From Rhizobium leguminosarum (lineage in GTDB: Bacteria > Pseudomonadota > Alphaproteobacteria > Rhizobiales > Rhizobiaceae): a DNA stretch of 64,000 bases. The stretch spans positions 1,188,501-1,252,500 of the forward strand of contig NZ_JAGIOR010000001.1 in the NCBI RefSeq assembly GCF_017876795.1. Reading direction: 5' to 3'. Both the position numbers and the translations under genes were made by a program. Shown here in pieces: positions 1 to 8,191 of the stretch; the stretch's first letter is position 1; each line of letters starts with the position of its first letter. Under the pieces are notes generated by a model. It was given only the letters and a program-made list of their open reading frames with translations, searched no databases and was not told where the DNA came from.

Positions 1-1011
1 GCTGGCACCGGAGATGATGCAGTCGCCTGAGACAACGGAGGAGGTGGCCGAGCCGCGGCGATCCTCGTCGTCATGGACGAATTTCGCCGGCGGAGTGATC
101 TCGGCATAGGTCCAGATCGGCCAGGACTTGTCGTAGATGTCGAGCTCCGGAACGATCGCCGTCAGGTCGATATTGGCCTGCCAATAGGCGTCGATCGTGC
201 CGACGTCGCGCCAGTAGGGTTCGTGCTCGAAATCGGAACGGACACAGGACTTGGCGAAGCGGTGGGCGACCGCCTTACCGTTCTTGACGATATAGGGGAT
301 GATGTCCTTGCCGAAGTCGCGGCTCGATGTCGGGTCGGCGGCGTCGCGGCGCAGCGCATCAAGCAGGAACTTGGTGTGGAAGACGTAGATGCCCATCGAG
401 GCGAGGGCGAAATCCGGCTTGTCGGGAATGGGCGGCGGATCGGCCGGCTTCTCGACGAAGGCGATGATCTCGTCCTTGTCGTTGACATGCATGACGCCGA
501 AGCCCACCGCCTCCATGCGCGGCACTTCCAGGCAGCCGATGGTGACGTCGGCGCCGGAATCGACGTGCTGCTGCAGCATCCATTCATAGTCCATCTTGTA
601 GACGTGGTCGCCGGCGAGAATGACCATGTATTCGACACCGTAATCCTCGATGATGTCGATGTTCTGATAGACGGCGTCGGCGGTGCCTTCATACCACTGC
701 GTCTCCGAGACGCGCTGGCTGGCCGGCAGGATGTCGAAGCTCTCGTTGCGCTCAGGGCGGAAGAAGTTCCAGCCGCGCTGCATGTGGCGGATCAGCGAAT
801 GCGCCTTGTATTGCGTGGCGACCCCGATGCGGCGGATGCCGGAATTCAGGGCGTTCGACAGGGCGAAATCGATGATGCGGGCCTTACCGCCGAAATAGAC
901 GGCCGGCTTGGCACGCCGGTCGGTGAGTTCCTTGAGACGGCTCCCCCTGCCGCCGGCCAGAACATAAGCCATTGCATCGCGGGCAAGTGGCTGGACGCGC
1001 TTTTCTACCAT
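1..1011 (-). CDS. glgC: Glucose-1-phosphate adenylyltransferase, 3' part beyond the window
   Basis: Makes ADP-glucose from ATP and glucose-1-phosphate, the committed step of bacterial glycogen synthesis, in the cytoplasm. The minus-strand frame is open for 337 codons to the left edge, so roughly the last 80 residues of a usual ~420-residue enzyme are missing. Visible features are the nucleotide-binding start [22 protein letters not shown], the segment [19 protein letters not shown] and the loop [13 protein letters not shown]. The ATG at 1011 follows a strong GGAGGAG site. It lies 18 bases after glgB and is surely cotranscribed with it; glgA would be expected beyond the edge. Allosteric control by glycolytic intermediates is family knowledge, not visible here. 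Confidence 0.96.
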   Translation of the reverse strand, partial: MVEKRVQPLARDAMAYVLAGGRGSRLKELTDRRAKPAVYFGGKARIIDFALSNALNSGIRRIGVATQYKAHSLIRHMQRGWNFFRPERNESFDILPASQRVSETQWYEGTADAVYQNIDIIEDYGVEYMVILAGDHVYKMDYEWMLQQHVDSGADVTIGCLEVPRMEAVGFGVMHVNDKDEIIAFVEKPADPPPIPDKPDFALASMGIYVFHTKFLLDALRRDAADPTSSRDFGKDIIPYIVKNGKAVAHRFAKSCVRSDFEHEPYWRDVGTIDAYWQANIDLTAIVPELDIYDKSWPIWTYAEITPPAKFVHDDEDRRGSATSSVVSGDCIISGAS

Positions 1012-1029
1012 TTTCTCCTCCCACCAGTA

Positions 1030-3237
1030 CTAATTTTCAGGTTCAAGCATGATTGTCGCCAAGGGCGGCAAGGTGATCGAGCAGGTGATGTCGCCGCCGG
1101 CATCGACGGCCTGCACGCGCCCGCCATTGCCCTTGCCGCTGCCGCCATAGATGTCGGCATCGGTATTCAGGATTTCCCGCCAGCGGCCTGCGGACGGCAG
1201 GCGGATCGTGTAGTTCTCGCGGTAGACGGGGGTAAAATTGGTGATGACGGCGACCGGCTTCTGGCCCGGCGCCTTGCGCAGCCAGGCAAAGACCGAATTC
1301 TGGTGGTCGTCGGCGACGAGCCATTCAAAACCTTCGCCCTCGCAGTCACGCTCATGCAACGCCGGCTTGCTGCGGTAGGTAAAATTGAGATCGCGCACCA
1401 GGCGCCGCATGCCCTCGTGCATGCGATACTGAAGCAGGTTCCAATCGAGCGACTTCGCCTCGCTCCACTCGCTCCATTGGGCGAATTCCTGGCCCATGAA
1501 CAACAGCTTCTTGCCGGGATAGCCCCACATATAGGCGTAGTAGGCGCGCAGGTTGGCGAATTTCTGCCAGTCATCGCCCGGCATCTTGGCGATCAGCGAG
1601 CCTTTGCCATGGACAACCTCGTCATGCGAAAGCGGCAGGACGAAATTTTCGGAATAGGCGTAGAGCAGGCCGAAGGTGAGCTCGTTGTGATGGTGTCCGC
1701 GGTATATCGGATCGCGGCTCATGTAGCTCAGGGTGTCGTGCATGAAACCCATATTCCACTTGAAGCCGAAACCGAGGCCGCCTTCATGCACCGGCTGCGA
1801 GACCTTCGGCCAGGAGGTCGATTCCTCGGCGATGGTCATGACGTTGGAATGATTGCCGTAGATGCGGATGTTGAGATCCTGCAGAAAGCGGACGGCTTCC
1901 AGGTTTTCGTTGCCGCCATATTCGTTCGGGATCCATTCGCCGTGCTTGCGCGAATAATCGAGATAGAGCATCGAGGCGACGGCGTCGACGCGCAGACCGT
2001 CGAGATGGAATTTCTCGGCCCAGTAGAGCGCGTTGTTGACGAGATAGGAAACGACCTCGGTACGGCCGAAATTGTAGATCGCCGTGCTCCAGTCCGGGTG
2101 GAAGCCCTTGCGCGGGTCTTCATGCTCGTAGAGCGCCGTGCCGTCGAACCAGCCAAGGCCGTGCTCGTCGGTCGGGAAATGCGCCGGAACCCAGTCGAGG
2201 ATGACACCGATGCCGACCTTGTGGCAGCCGTTGACGAAACGGGCGAAACCCTCCGGCTCGCCGAAACGAGCGGTCGGTGCGTAGAGACCTGTCGTCTGGT
2301 AACCCCAGGAGGGATCGTAGGGATGCTCGGTGATCGGCAGGAATTCGATATGGGTGAAGCCCATGTCGTCGCAATAGGGGATGAGGCTGGAGGCGAGCTC
2401 GTCCCAGGAAAGCATCGTGCCATCGTCCCGGCGCCGCCATGAGGCGGCATGCACCTCGTAGATAGAGATCGGCTGGCGGCGCTTGTCGGTCTCGCGCCAG
2501 TGCTTCAGATGGGCCTCGTCTTCCCACTCCTGCTCCAGATCGGCGGCGGTGATCGAGGCGGTCTTCGGTCGGAGTTCGCTGCGGCGGGCGAAGGGATCGG
2601 CCTTTAGTGGCAGCAGCACGCCGTCCTGGCCGCGGATCTCGAATTTGTAGGCAACGCCGATCGGCACGTCTGGGGCAAAGATTTCCCAGATACCGCTATC
2701 GGAGCGGAAGCGCATGACGTGGCGGCGGCCATCCCAATTGTTGAAATCACCGACGACGGAGACGCGCTGCGCATTCGGGGCCCAGACGGCGAAATGGATG
2801 CCCTGGGCGCCATCATGCTTGATGAGGTGGGCGCCCATCTTGTCGAACAGGCGCAGGTGCGAGCCTTGGCGGGCAAAATAATCGTCCATCGGCCCGAGCA
2901 CCGGACCGAAGCTGTAAGGATCGGTGACAGCCCATTCGGCATCGCCGCGCCGGGCGCGGTAACGCGCCGGCTGGAGCTTGGTGAGGGAAACCGGGCCGGC
3001 GAAGACGCCGTCGGCATGGAGCTGGTTCAGTTCGCCGATGACGCCGCCGTCAAGCGTCATGGCGGTCACTTCCTCCGCACCCGGGATGAAACACCTGGCG
3101 ACGAAGGCGTCGCCTGCCTGGTGCACCCCTAGGACGGCAAAGGGATTGGAATGCGAGCCGGCAAGGATCGCCGCGATTTCATCTGCCGAAATTTCCCAGG
3201 AAAGCTTTACTTCAGGGACGTTTTTCGGCGTTTTCAT
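1030..3237 (-). CDS. glgB: 1,4-alpha-glucan branching enzyme
   Basis: Creates alpha-1,6 branches in glycogen by cutting and transferring alpha-1,4 glucan segments. The 735-residue length is normal for the long bacterial type. An N-terminal carbohydrate-binding (CBM48-like) region up to about residue 230 includes FAVWAPNAQRVSVVGDFNNW. It is followed by the GH13 barrel with the nucleophile in GLRVDAV (D418), the acid/base region TIAEEST (around E471-E472) and the third carboxylate in SHDEVVHG. The ATG at 3237 overlaps the glgP stop by four bases (ATGA), which suggests translational coupling. The gene is the middle of a glgP-glgB-glgC operon, so synthesis and degradation enzymes are made together. 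Identity is certain. Confidence 0.98.
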   Translation of the reverse strand: MKTPKNVPEVKLSWEISADEIAAILAGSHSNPFAVLGVHQAGDAFVARCFIPGAEEVTAMTLDGGVIGELNQLHADGVFAGPVSLTKLQPARYRARRGDAEWAVTDPYSFGPVLGPMDDYFARQGSHLRLFDKMGAHLIKHDGAQGIHFAVWAPNAQRVSVVGDFNNWDGRRHVMRFRSDSGIWEIFAPDVPIGVAYKFEIRGQDGVLLPLKADPFARRSELRPKTASITAADLEQEWEDEAHLKHWRETDKRRQPISIYEVHAASWRRRDDGTMLSWDELASSLIPYCDDMGFTHIEFLPITEHPYDPSWGYQTTGLYAPTARFGEPEGFARFVNGCHKVGIGVILDWVPAHFPTDEHGLGWFDGTALYEHEDPRKGFHPDWSTAIYNFGRTEVVSYLVNNALYWAEKFHLDGLRVDAVASMLYLDYSRKHGEWIPNEYGGNENLEAVRFLQDLNIRIYGNHSNVMTIAEESTSWPKVSQPVHEGGLGFGFKWNMGFMHDTLSYMSRDPIYRGHHHNELTFGLLYAYSENFVLPLSHDEVVHGKGSLIAKMPGDDWQKFANLRAYYAYMWGYPGKKLLFMGQEFAQWSEWSEAKSLDWNLLQYRMHEGMRRLVRDLNFTYRSKPALHERDCEGEGFEWLVADDHQNSVFAWLRKAPGQKPVAVITNFTPVYRENYTIRLPSAGRWREILNTDADIYGGSGKGNGGRVQAVDAGGDITCSITLPPLATIMLEPEN

Positions 3238-5696
3238 CCGGCTCTCCAGATTTCGTCTGCATATTGCCTGATCGTACGGTCCGACGAGAACCAGCCCATC
3301 CGCGCCGTGTTGTTGATCGTTTTGGTGTACCAGGCGGACTGGTCTGTCCAGATCTGATCGACTTCGCGCTGAGCCTGGGCGTAGGCGTCGAAATCGGCAG
3401 CGACCATGAACCAGTCGTGCGAATAGATGCCGTCGATCAGCGCGGTGTAACGGTTGCGGTCATCGGGCGAGAAGACGCCGGAGCCGATGGCGGAAAGCGC
3501 CTGGGCGAGTTCGCGCGAGCCTTCGATGATGGCGCGGGGATTGTGGCCATCACTGCGGACCTGCGAGACCTCGTCGGCCTTGAGGCCGAAGATGACGATG
3601 TTGTCCTCGCCGACATTGTCGCGCATCTCGACGTTGGCGCCATCGAGCGTGCCGATGGTCAAGGCACCGTTGAGGCCGAACTTCATGTTGCCGGTACCGG
3701 ACGCTTCCATGCCAGCGGTCGAGATCTGTTCGGAGAGGTCGGCGGCCGGAACCATGACTTCGGCGAGCGAGACATTGTAATTCGGCACGAAAACGATCTT
3801 CAGCAGGCCGCGCACCGACGGATCGTTGTTGATCGTGCGGGCGACGTCGTTGATCAGCTTGATGATCAGCTTGGCGTTGTAATAACTCGGCGCCGCCTTG
3901 CCGGCGAAGAGTTTTACACGCGGCACCCAGTCAAGCTCGGGATGCGAACGGATCTGGTCGTAGAGCGCGACGGCTTCGATGATGTTCAGCAGCTGGCGCT
4001 TGTATTCATGGATGCGCTTGATCTGGATGTCGAACATCGCCGACGGATCGAGCTTCACGCCCATGCGGCTGGCGACGAGGTTGGAGAGCGTCACCTTGTT
4101 GGCCCGCTTTATCGCTGCGAACTTTTGCTGGAAGCTCGGGTCCGAAGCATGCGCCTCAAGCGGGCGCAGCTTCTCGGCGTCGTCGAGGAATTCGTCGCCG
4201 ATCGCCTCGCGGATCAGGCCGGTGAGACCGGGATTGCACTGCTGCAGCCAGCGGCGCGGCGTGATGCCGTTGGTCTTGTTGTTGATGCGATCGGGATAAA
4301 GCTTATGCAGGTCGGCAAAGACCGTGACCTTCATCAGATCGGTGTGCAGGGCAGAGACGCCGTTGATCGAATGCGAGCCGACGAAAGCAAGGTTGCCCAT
4401 GCGCACGCGGCGGTCGCCACTTTCATCGATCAGCGAGATCGAGCGGATCTCTCCATCGGAGAAGTTCTTGCCCTTGCGCGCGTCGATCAGAATCTTGGCG
4501 TTGATCGCATAGATGATTTGCATGTGGCGCGGCAGCAAACGCTCGAACAGCGGCACTGCCCAGCTTTCCAGCGCTTCCGGCAGAAGCGTGTGGTTGGTGT
4601 AGGAGAAGGTCCGGCGGGTGATTTCCCAGGCCTGGTCGAAATCCATCCCGTGTACGTCACAGAGCAGACGCACGAGTTCGGCGACCGAGACGGCGGGATG
4701 GGTGTCGTTCAGCTGGATCGCCACCTTGTCCGGCAGCGAAGTGAAGTCGTCATATTGCTGCAGGTGCCGGCGCAGGATGTCCTGCAGCGAGGCCGACGAG
4801 AAGAAAAATTCCTGGCGCAAGCGCAGTTCCTGGCCGGCCGGGGTGGCGTCGGCAGGATAGAGAACCCGGGTCAGGCTTTCCGCCTTGTTGCTTTCGCGCA
4901 ACGCCCCAATGTGGTCACCGGCATTGAAGGCATCGAGCAGGATCGGATCGATCGGCTGCGCCGACCAGAGGCGCAGCGTGTTGACGCGCTTGCCGCGCCA
5001 GCCGACGGCCGGCGTGTCGAAGGCGGCGGCGATGACGCGTTCGGCCGGTTTCCAGACGTAGCGTGGCTGGTCGTCATGGGTTGTGATGAATTCGACGGCG
5101 CCGCCGAAGCCGATTTCATAGGCGCTCTCGCGGCGCTCGAACTCCCAGGGATTGCCGTGGGCGAGCCAGTTTTCCGGCAGTTCCACCTGCCAGCCGTCGG
5201 CCAGCTGCTGGCGAAAGAGGCCGTGGACATAGCGGATGCCGTAGCCATAGGCGGGGACATCGACCGTCGCCATGCTCTCCATAAAACAGGCTGCCAGACG
5301 GCCGAGGCCGCCATTGCCGAGGGCGGCATCCGGCTCCAGGCCGGCAATAACGTTGACGTCGACGCCGAGCGAGGCGAGTGCATCGCGCACCTCCTCCATC
5401 AGGCCGAGGTTCGAGACGGCATCGCGCATCAGGCGGCCGATCAGGAACTCGAGGGAAAGATAATAGACGCGCTTGGCGCCGGTCGCATAAACTTCGCGGG
5501 TGGAGGCCATCCACCTGTCGATGATGCGGTCGCGCACCACCAGGATGGTCGCCGTCAGCCAGTCATGCGGCTTTGCCACCTTGGCGTCCTTGCCGATGCG
5601 GTAGGTCAGGCGTTCGATGATTTCTTCGGCGAGAATTTCCGGCTTCGAGCTGCGCGGGGCGGGGGAAGGGATAACCGGCTTGGAAACGGTGTTCAT
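3234..5696 (-). CDS. glgP: Glycogen phosphorylase
   Basis: Releases glucose-1-phosphate from glycogen by phosphorolysis with a pyridoxal-phosphate cofactor. The 820-residue length matches the GT35 family. Recognisable blocks are RVYYLSLEFLIGR, NGGLGRLAACFMES, QLNDTHPAVSVAELVRLL and the cofactor-binding stretch EASGTGNMKFGLNGA, whose lysine is residue 672. It is the first gene of the glg cluster on the minus strand, starts at an ATG and overlaps glgB by four bases. Having the degradative enzyme first in the operon is the usual arrangement in Agrobacterium and Rhizobium. The very long open frame on the opposite strand (3264-5867) is a GC-driven shadow and is not annotated. Confidence 0.98.
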   Translation of the reverse strand: MNTVSKPVIPSPAPRSSKPEILAEEIIERLTYRIGKDAKVAKPHDWLTATILVVRDRIIDRWMASTREVYATGAKRVYYLSLEFLIGRLMRDAVSNLGLMEEVRDALASLGVDVNVIAGLEPDAALGNGGLGRLAACFMESMATVDVPAYGYGIRYVHGLFRQQLADGWQVELPENWLAHGNPWEFERRESAYEIGFGGAVEFITTHDDQPRYVWKPAERVIAAAFDTPAVGWRGKRVNTLRLWSAQPIDPILLDAFNAGDHIGALRESNKAESLTRVLYPADATPAGQELRLRQEFFFSSASLQDILRRHLQQYDDFTSLPDKVAIQLNDTHPAVSVAELVRLLCDVHGMDFDQAWEITRRTFSYTNHTLLPEALESWAVPLFERLLPRHMQIIYAINAKILIDARKGKNFSDGEIRSISLIDESGDRRVRMGNLAFVGSHSINGVSALHTDLMKVTVFADLHKLYPDRINNKTNGITPRRWLQQCNPGLTGLIREAIGDEFLDDAEKLRPLEAHASDPSFQQKFAAIKRANKVTLSNLVASRMGVKLDPSAMFDIQIKRIHEYKRQLLNIIEAVALYDQIRSHPELDWVPRVKLFAGKAAPSYYNAKLIIKLINDVARTINNDPSVRGLLKIVFVPNYNVSLAEVMVPAADLSEQISTAGMEASGTGNMKFGLNGALTIGTLDGANVEMRDNVGEDNIVIFGLKADEVSQVRSDGHNPRAIIEGSRELAQALSAIGSGVFSPDDRNRYTALIDGIYSHDWFMVAADFDAYAQAQREVDQIWTDQSAWYTKTINNTARMGWFSSDRTIRQYADEIWRAG

Positions 5697-5910
5697 TGTC
5701 AGATCTCGCCAATTTTAATTTGGTTTCAGGGTGTTATGCCTGATCTAATCGATTTGTCGCTTGCGCTGCCCCCAGTTTATGCATCGTTAGGAAGCACTTG
5801 CAACAAGGGATTTGGACAAACGAAAAATTTGCGAAACCTTCATATCCACAGGGTCCAAGGGGGTTGATTTCAATCGGTTTTCCCGATCAGATGGATAGGA
5901 TAGCAATAAC

Positions 5911-5947
5911 GAAAAGCCGCTCCGATTTGTTCCGGGGCGGCTTTTTT
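5911..5947 (-). terminator. Rho-independent terminator of the von Willebrand A gene
   Basis: A GCCGC(T/C)CCG stem (arms 5915-5923 and 5933-5941) with a short loop has T runs on both flanks. It lies 26 bases past the stop of the minus-strand gene at 5973. Because it is symmetrical it could also stop plus-strand transcription. Confidence 0.8.
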
Positions 5948-5972
5948 GCTCGGCTTTTCGTTGGCAGTATCG

Positions 5973-7202
5973 TCAGTTCGTTAGGCGCGTCACTTGTGCG
6001 GCTGCCTTCGCTCCGATCGCCTTGAAGGCGGCAAGGAGGTCTTCCATTTTTTCCGCCTGGAAATAATGAGCGTCATCGGAGGCGCAATAATGCAGCAGCG
6101 CTTGTCCGCCCGCGGGCGCCATGAAGGCGATCGTATAGATTTCGATGCCCTTGGACTTCGCGGTGTCGCATGTTGCCTTTGTCAACGTGTCGTATGAGCG
6201 GCCGTTGCTGCTGTCGTTGTTGTTGTCGCCATCCGTCATGAAGACTATGTACTTCTTGGGTATTTGCCCGGTCTTGAGCTTATGAGCAGCGTCCTCGGCG
6301 TCATTGCCCGCGGCGTTCTTGGCGGTGAGGGACGTATAAGCCGTGTTCACGGCGCCGCTTGAATTCGTGCCGCCTCCCGACTGGAGCGCATTGACGTAGC
6401 TCGTGACAGCTGCAGTTCCCCAGGCGAGACTGCTGGCTGGGTATTCAACGATATCATAGGATACCGCGCCTGTGCGCACATATTCGGCATTGGGATCCGC
6501 GCTATCGAGCTGACCAAAGAGTTTGCCAGCGGCGAGCTTCAGTGCTTCTATCTTTGTGTAATAACGCGTACGCGTGCCGGTGCACGTGTCGTAGATTGTC
6601 TTGCCCTTTTTGTTGGGGTGAGGGTTGCAGTCATAGGTGAACGGTTCCGTCGTGACGGTGGTGGTAGGATCTCCCATCGACCCCGACTTATCGAGTGCGA
6701 GGAACATGGAGATCGAACCTTGGGCCTGTGAGTGACCACCGACCGACGTGCTGGACGTCGAAAGATGCTGCGTCGTAAAGCCGACCGCCTGCATGAGCGG
6801 ATTGACCGCGAGATCGTAACCCGGCGAAACCGTTACCTGGTAGGATGTCGATTTGCCCGACGTCGTCGTCTGCACGTTAACGCCTGTCCCGCTCTTGATA
6901 TCGACGCCGTTCTGCAAGTAATTCGCCATCTGCCCGGCGACGAAATTCTGCGCAAAGCCCTCGGCTTGCGACGTTTGGATCGTGCCGTTTGCTAGCGCCG
7001 TAGCGGTCGCCAGTGCCGCTGAATCGGCCGCCTCCTGCAACTGCTGTTTGGAGAGCAATATATCGCCCACCTGGATCGCCATGCCGGCTGCGCCGAAAAG
7101 AACCGGCAGCAGAATCGCCGTCATCATACCGAAATTCCCGCCACGGTCGCTGAACATGCGACGCAGGCAGGGATGCAACAAAGAGGTGCTCATCATGTTC
7201 AC
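5973..7202 (-). CDS. Tad-like pilus-assembly protein with von Willebrand A domain
   Basis: Residues 20-72 look like the N-terminus of TadE/TadG-type proteins: GGNFGMMTAILLPVLFGAAG is a single membrane segment, followed by QLQEAADSAALATATAL, typical of the family. A von Willebrand A domain starts near residue 165, with the metal-site motif DKSGSMG (D171) and later MTDGDNNN. The protein is probably anchored in the inner membrane with its A domain in the periplasm. The start is a GTG at 7202 or one of two ATGs at 7196 and 7193; none has a convincing ribosome site. No other tad/flp pilus genes are nearby, so it is an orphan paralogue, and a role in pilus assembly is inferred from the family only. 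Confidence 0.8.
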   Translation of the reverse strand: MNMMSTSLLHPCLRRMFSDRGGNFGMMTAILLPVLFGAAGMAIQVGDILLSKQQLQEAADSAALATATALANGTIQTSQAEGFAQNFVAGQMANYLQNGVDIKSGTGVNVQTTTSGKSTSYQVTVSPGYDLAVNPLMQAVGFTTQHLSTSSTSVGGHSQAQGSISMFLALDKSGSMGDPTTTVTTEPFTYDCNPHPNKKGKTIYDTCTGTRTRYYTKIEALKLAAGKLFGQLDSADPNAEYVRTGAVSYDIVEYPASSLAWGTAAVTSYVNALQSGGGTNSSGAVNTAYTSLTAKNAAGNDAEDAAHKLKTGQIPKKYIVFMTDGDNNNDSSNGRSYDTLTKATCDTAKSKGIEIYTIAFMAPAGGQALLHYCASDDAHYFQAEKMEDLLAAFKAIGAKAAAQVTRLTN

Positions 7203-7307
7203 CCAACTGGAAACCCTGTGAGGTGATTAGCGCACGCTGCATCTTTACGCCGCCCTTACAGCGTCAATAGAATTTTAACGACTCGGCGGATTTTTCCAGT
7301 TTTGGGA

Positions 7308-8186
7308 TTATTTCAGCGGGATGACATCGACTGCCTGGACAGCGCGCTGGCCGCCATAGCTTTTCAACACGCCGATGACGGGGACGACGTCGGAATAGTC
7401 GCGGCCATAGGCGACGACGATGTGGTCGGTGCCGGCGGGGATGTTGTTGGTCGGGTCGAGCTCGATCCAGCCGATCGTCTCGCCGCACCATATGCGCACC
7501 CAGGCATGCATGGCGTCCGCCCCTTCCAGCCGTTCCTTGCCGGGCGGCGGGATGGTGCGCAGGAAACCGGAGACGTAGCCGGCCGGAATGCCGAGGCTCC
7601 GAAGGGCCAGGATCATGATGTGGGTGAAATCCTGGCAGACGCCGCGCTTCAGCCGGAATGCTTCGAGCGGCGTCGTATCGACCGTCGTCGCCTCGGGGTC
7701 GTAGGTGAAATCCTTGTTGATGCGGGCACAGAGCGCATGGGCGATCTGCATCGCCGTCAGATCAGGCATGGCGCAGCTTCGGGCATAGTCGGCGATTTCG
7801 CGCGCTTGGGTCAGGCGCGGGCTGTCGCCGAGGAAGTGATGCGGCGAATCCGGTGCCAGCGACCAGATGCCTGATATTTCCTCCGGCAAGTCGGCGAGCA
7901 ACGGCGAGAAATCGGCGGCGATCGGCTGGCTTTCCACCTGCACGCGGGCCTGCATGCGAATGTCGAGCGTCTCGTGCGGTGCGCGCAGCATGAAGGCGGT
8001 GGCGGGATGATCGAAGAAATCAACGAAATGCGATTGCTCGTCCGGCGTCGGCGAGATGGTGATCGAGCCGGCGACCAGACGTTGCCGGTTGGTCAGCGAC
8101 AGTGGCATCAGGCGCATGATGTGGCGGGCGCCGGAGGCCGGCACGTCGTAGCTGTAACCCATGCGAAGGGAAAGATCGTAGAGCAT
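7308..8186 (-). CDS. Transglutaminase-like protein, small form, third gene of the operon
   Basis: A two-domain protein: an N-terminal beta domain typical of bacterial transglutaminase-like proteins, then a papain-fold transglutaminase core. The catalytic triad is visible as RGVCQDFTHI, MHAWVRIW and IELDPTN. Such proteins may cleave or make isopeptide bonds; the substrate is unknown. I start it at the ATG at 8186, which has GGGTGA upstream; a GTG at 8195 would overlap the preceding stop as GTGA. It follows the ATP-grasp/alpha-E gene almost without a gap and shares fold with the large first gene of the operon, so the three likely act on one pathway. No signal peptide is seen, so it is probably cytoplasmic. 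Confidence 0.88.
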   Translation of the reverse strand: MLYDLSLRMGYSYDVPASGARHIMRLMPLSLTNRQRLVAGSITISPTPDEQSHFVDFFDHPATAFMLRAPHETLDIRMQARVQVESQPIAADFSPLLADLPEEISGIWSLAPDSPHHFLGDSPRLTQAREIADYARSCAMPDLTAMQIAHALCARINKDFTYDPEATTVDTTPLEAFRLKRGVCQDFTHIMILALRSLGIPAGYVSGFLRTIPPPGKERLEGADAMHAWVRIWCGETIGWIELDPTNNIPAGTDHIVVAYGRDYSDVVPVIGVLKSYGGQRAVQAVDVIPLK

Positions 8187-8191
8187 TGATG

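Noticed and set aside
3264..5867. 867-codon open frame antisense to glgP
   Set aside because: It mirrors the glgP codon pattern in a high-GC genome, has no family motif and covers an unquestionable gene.
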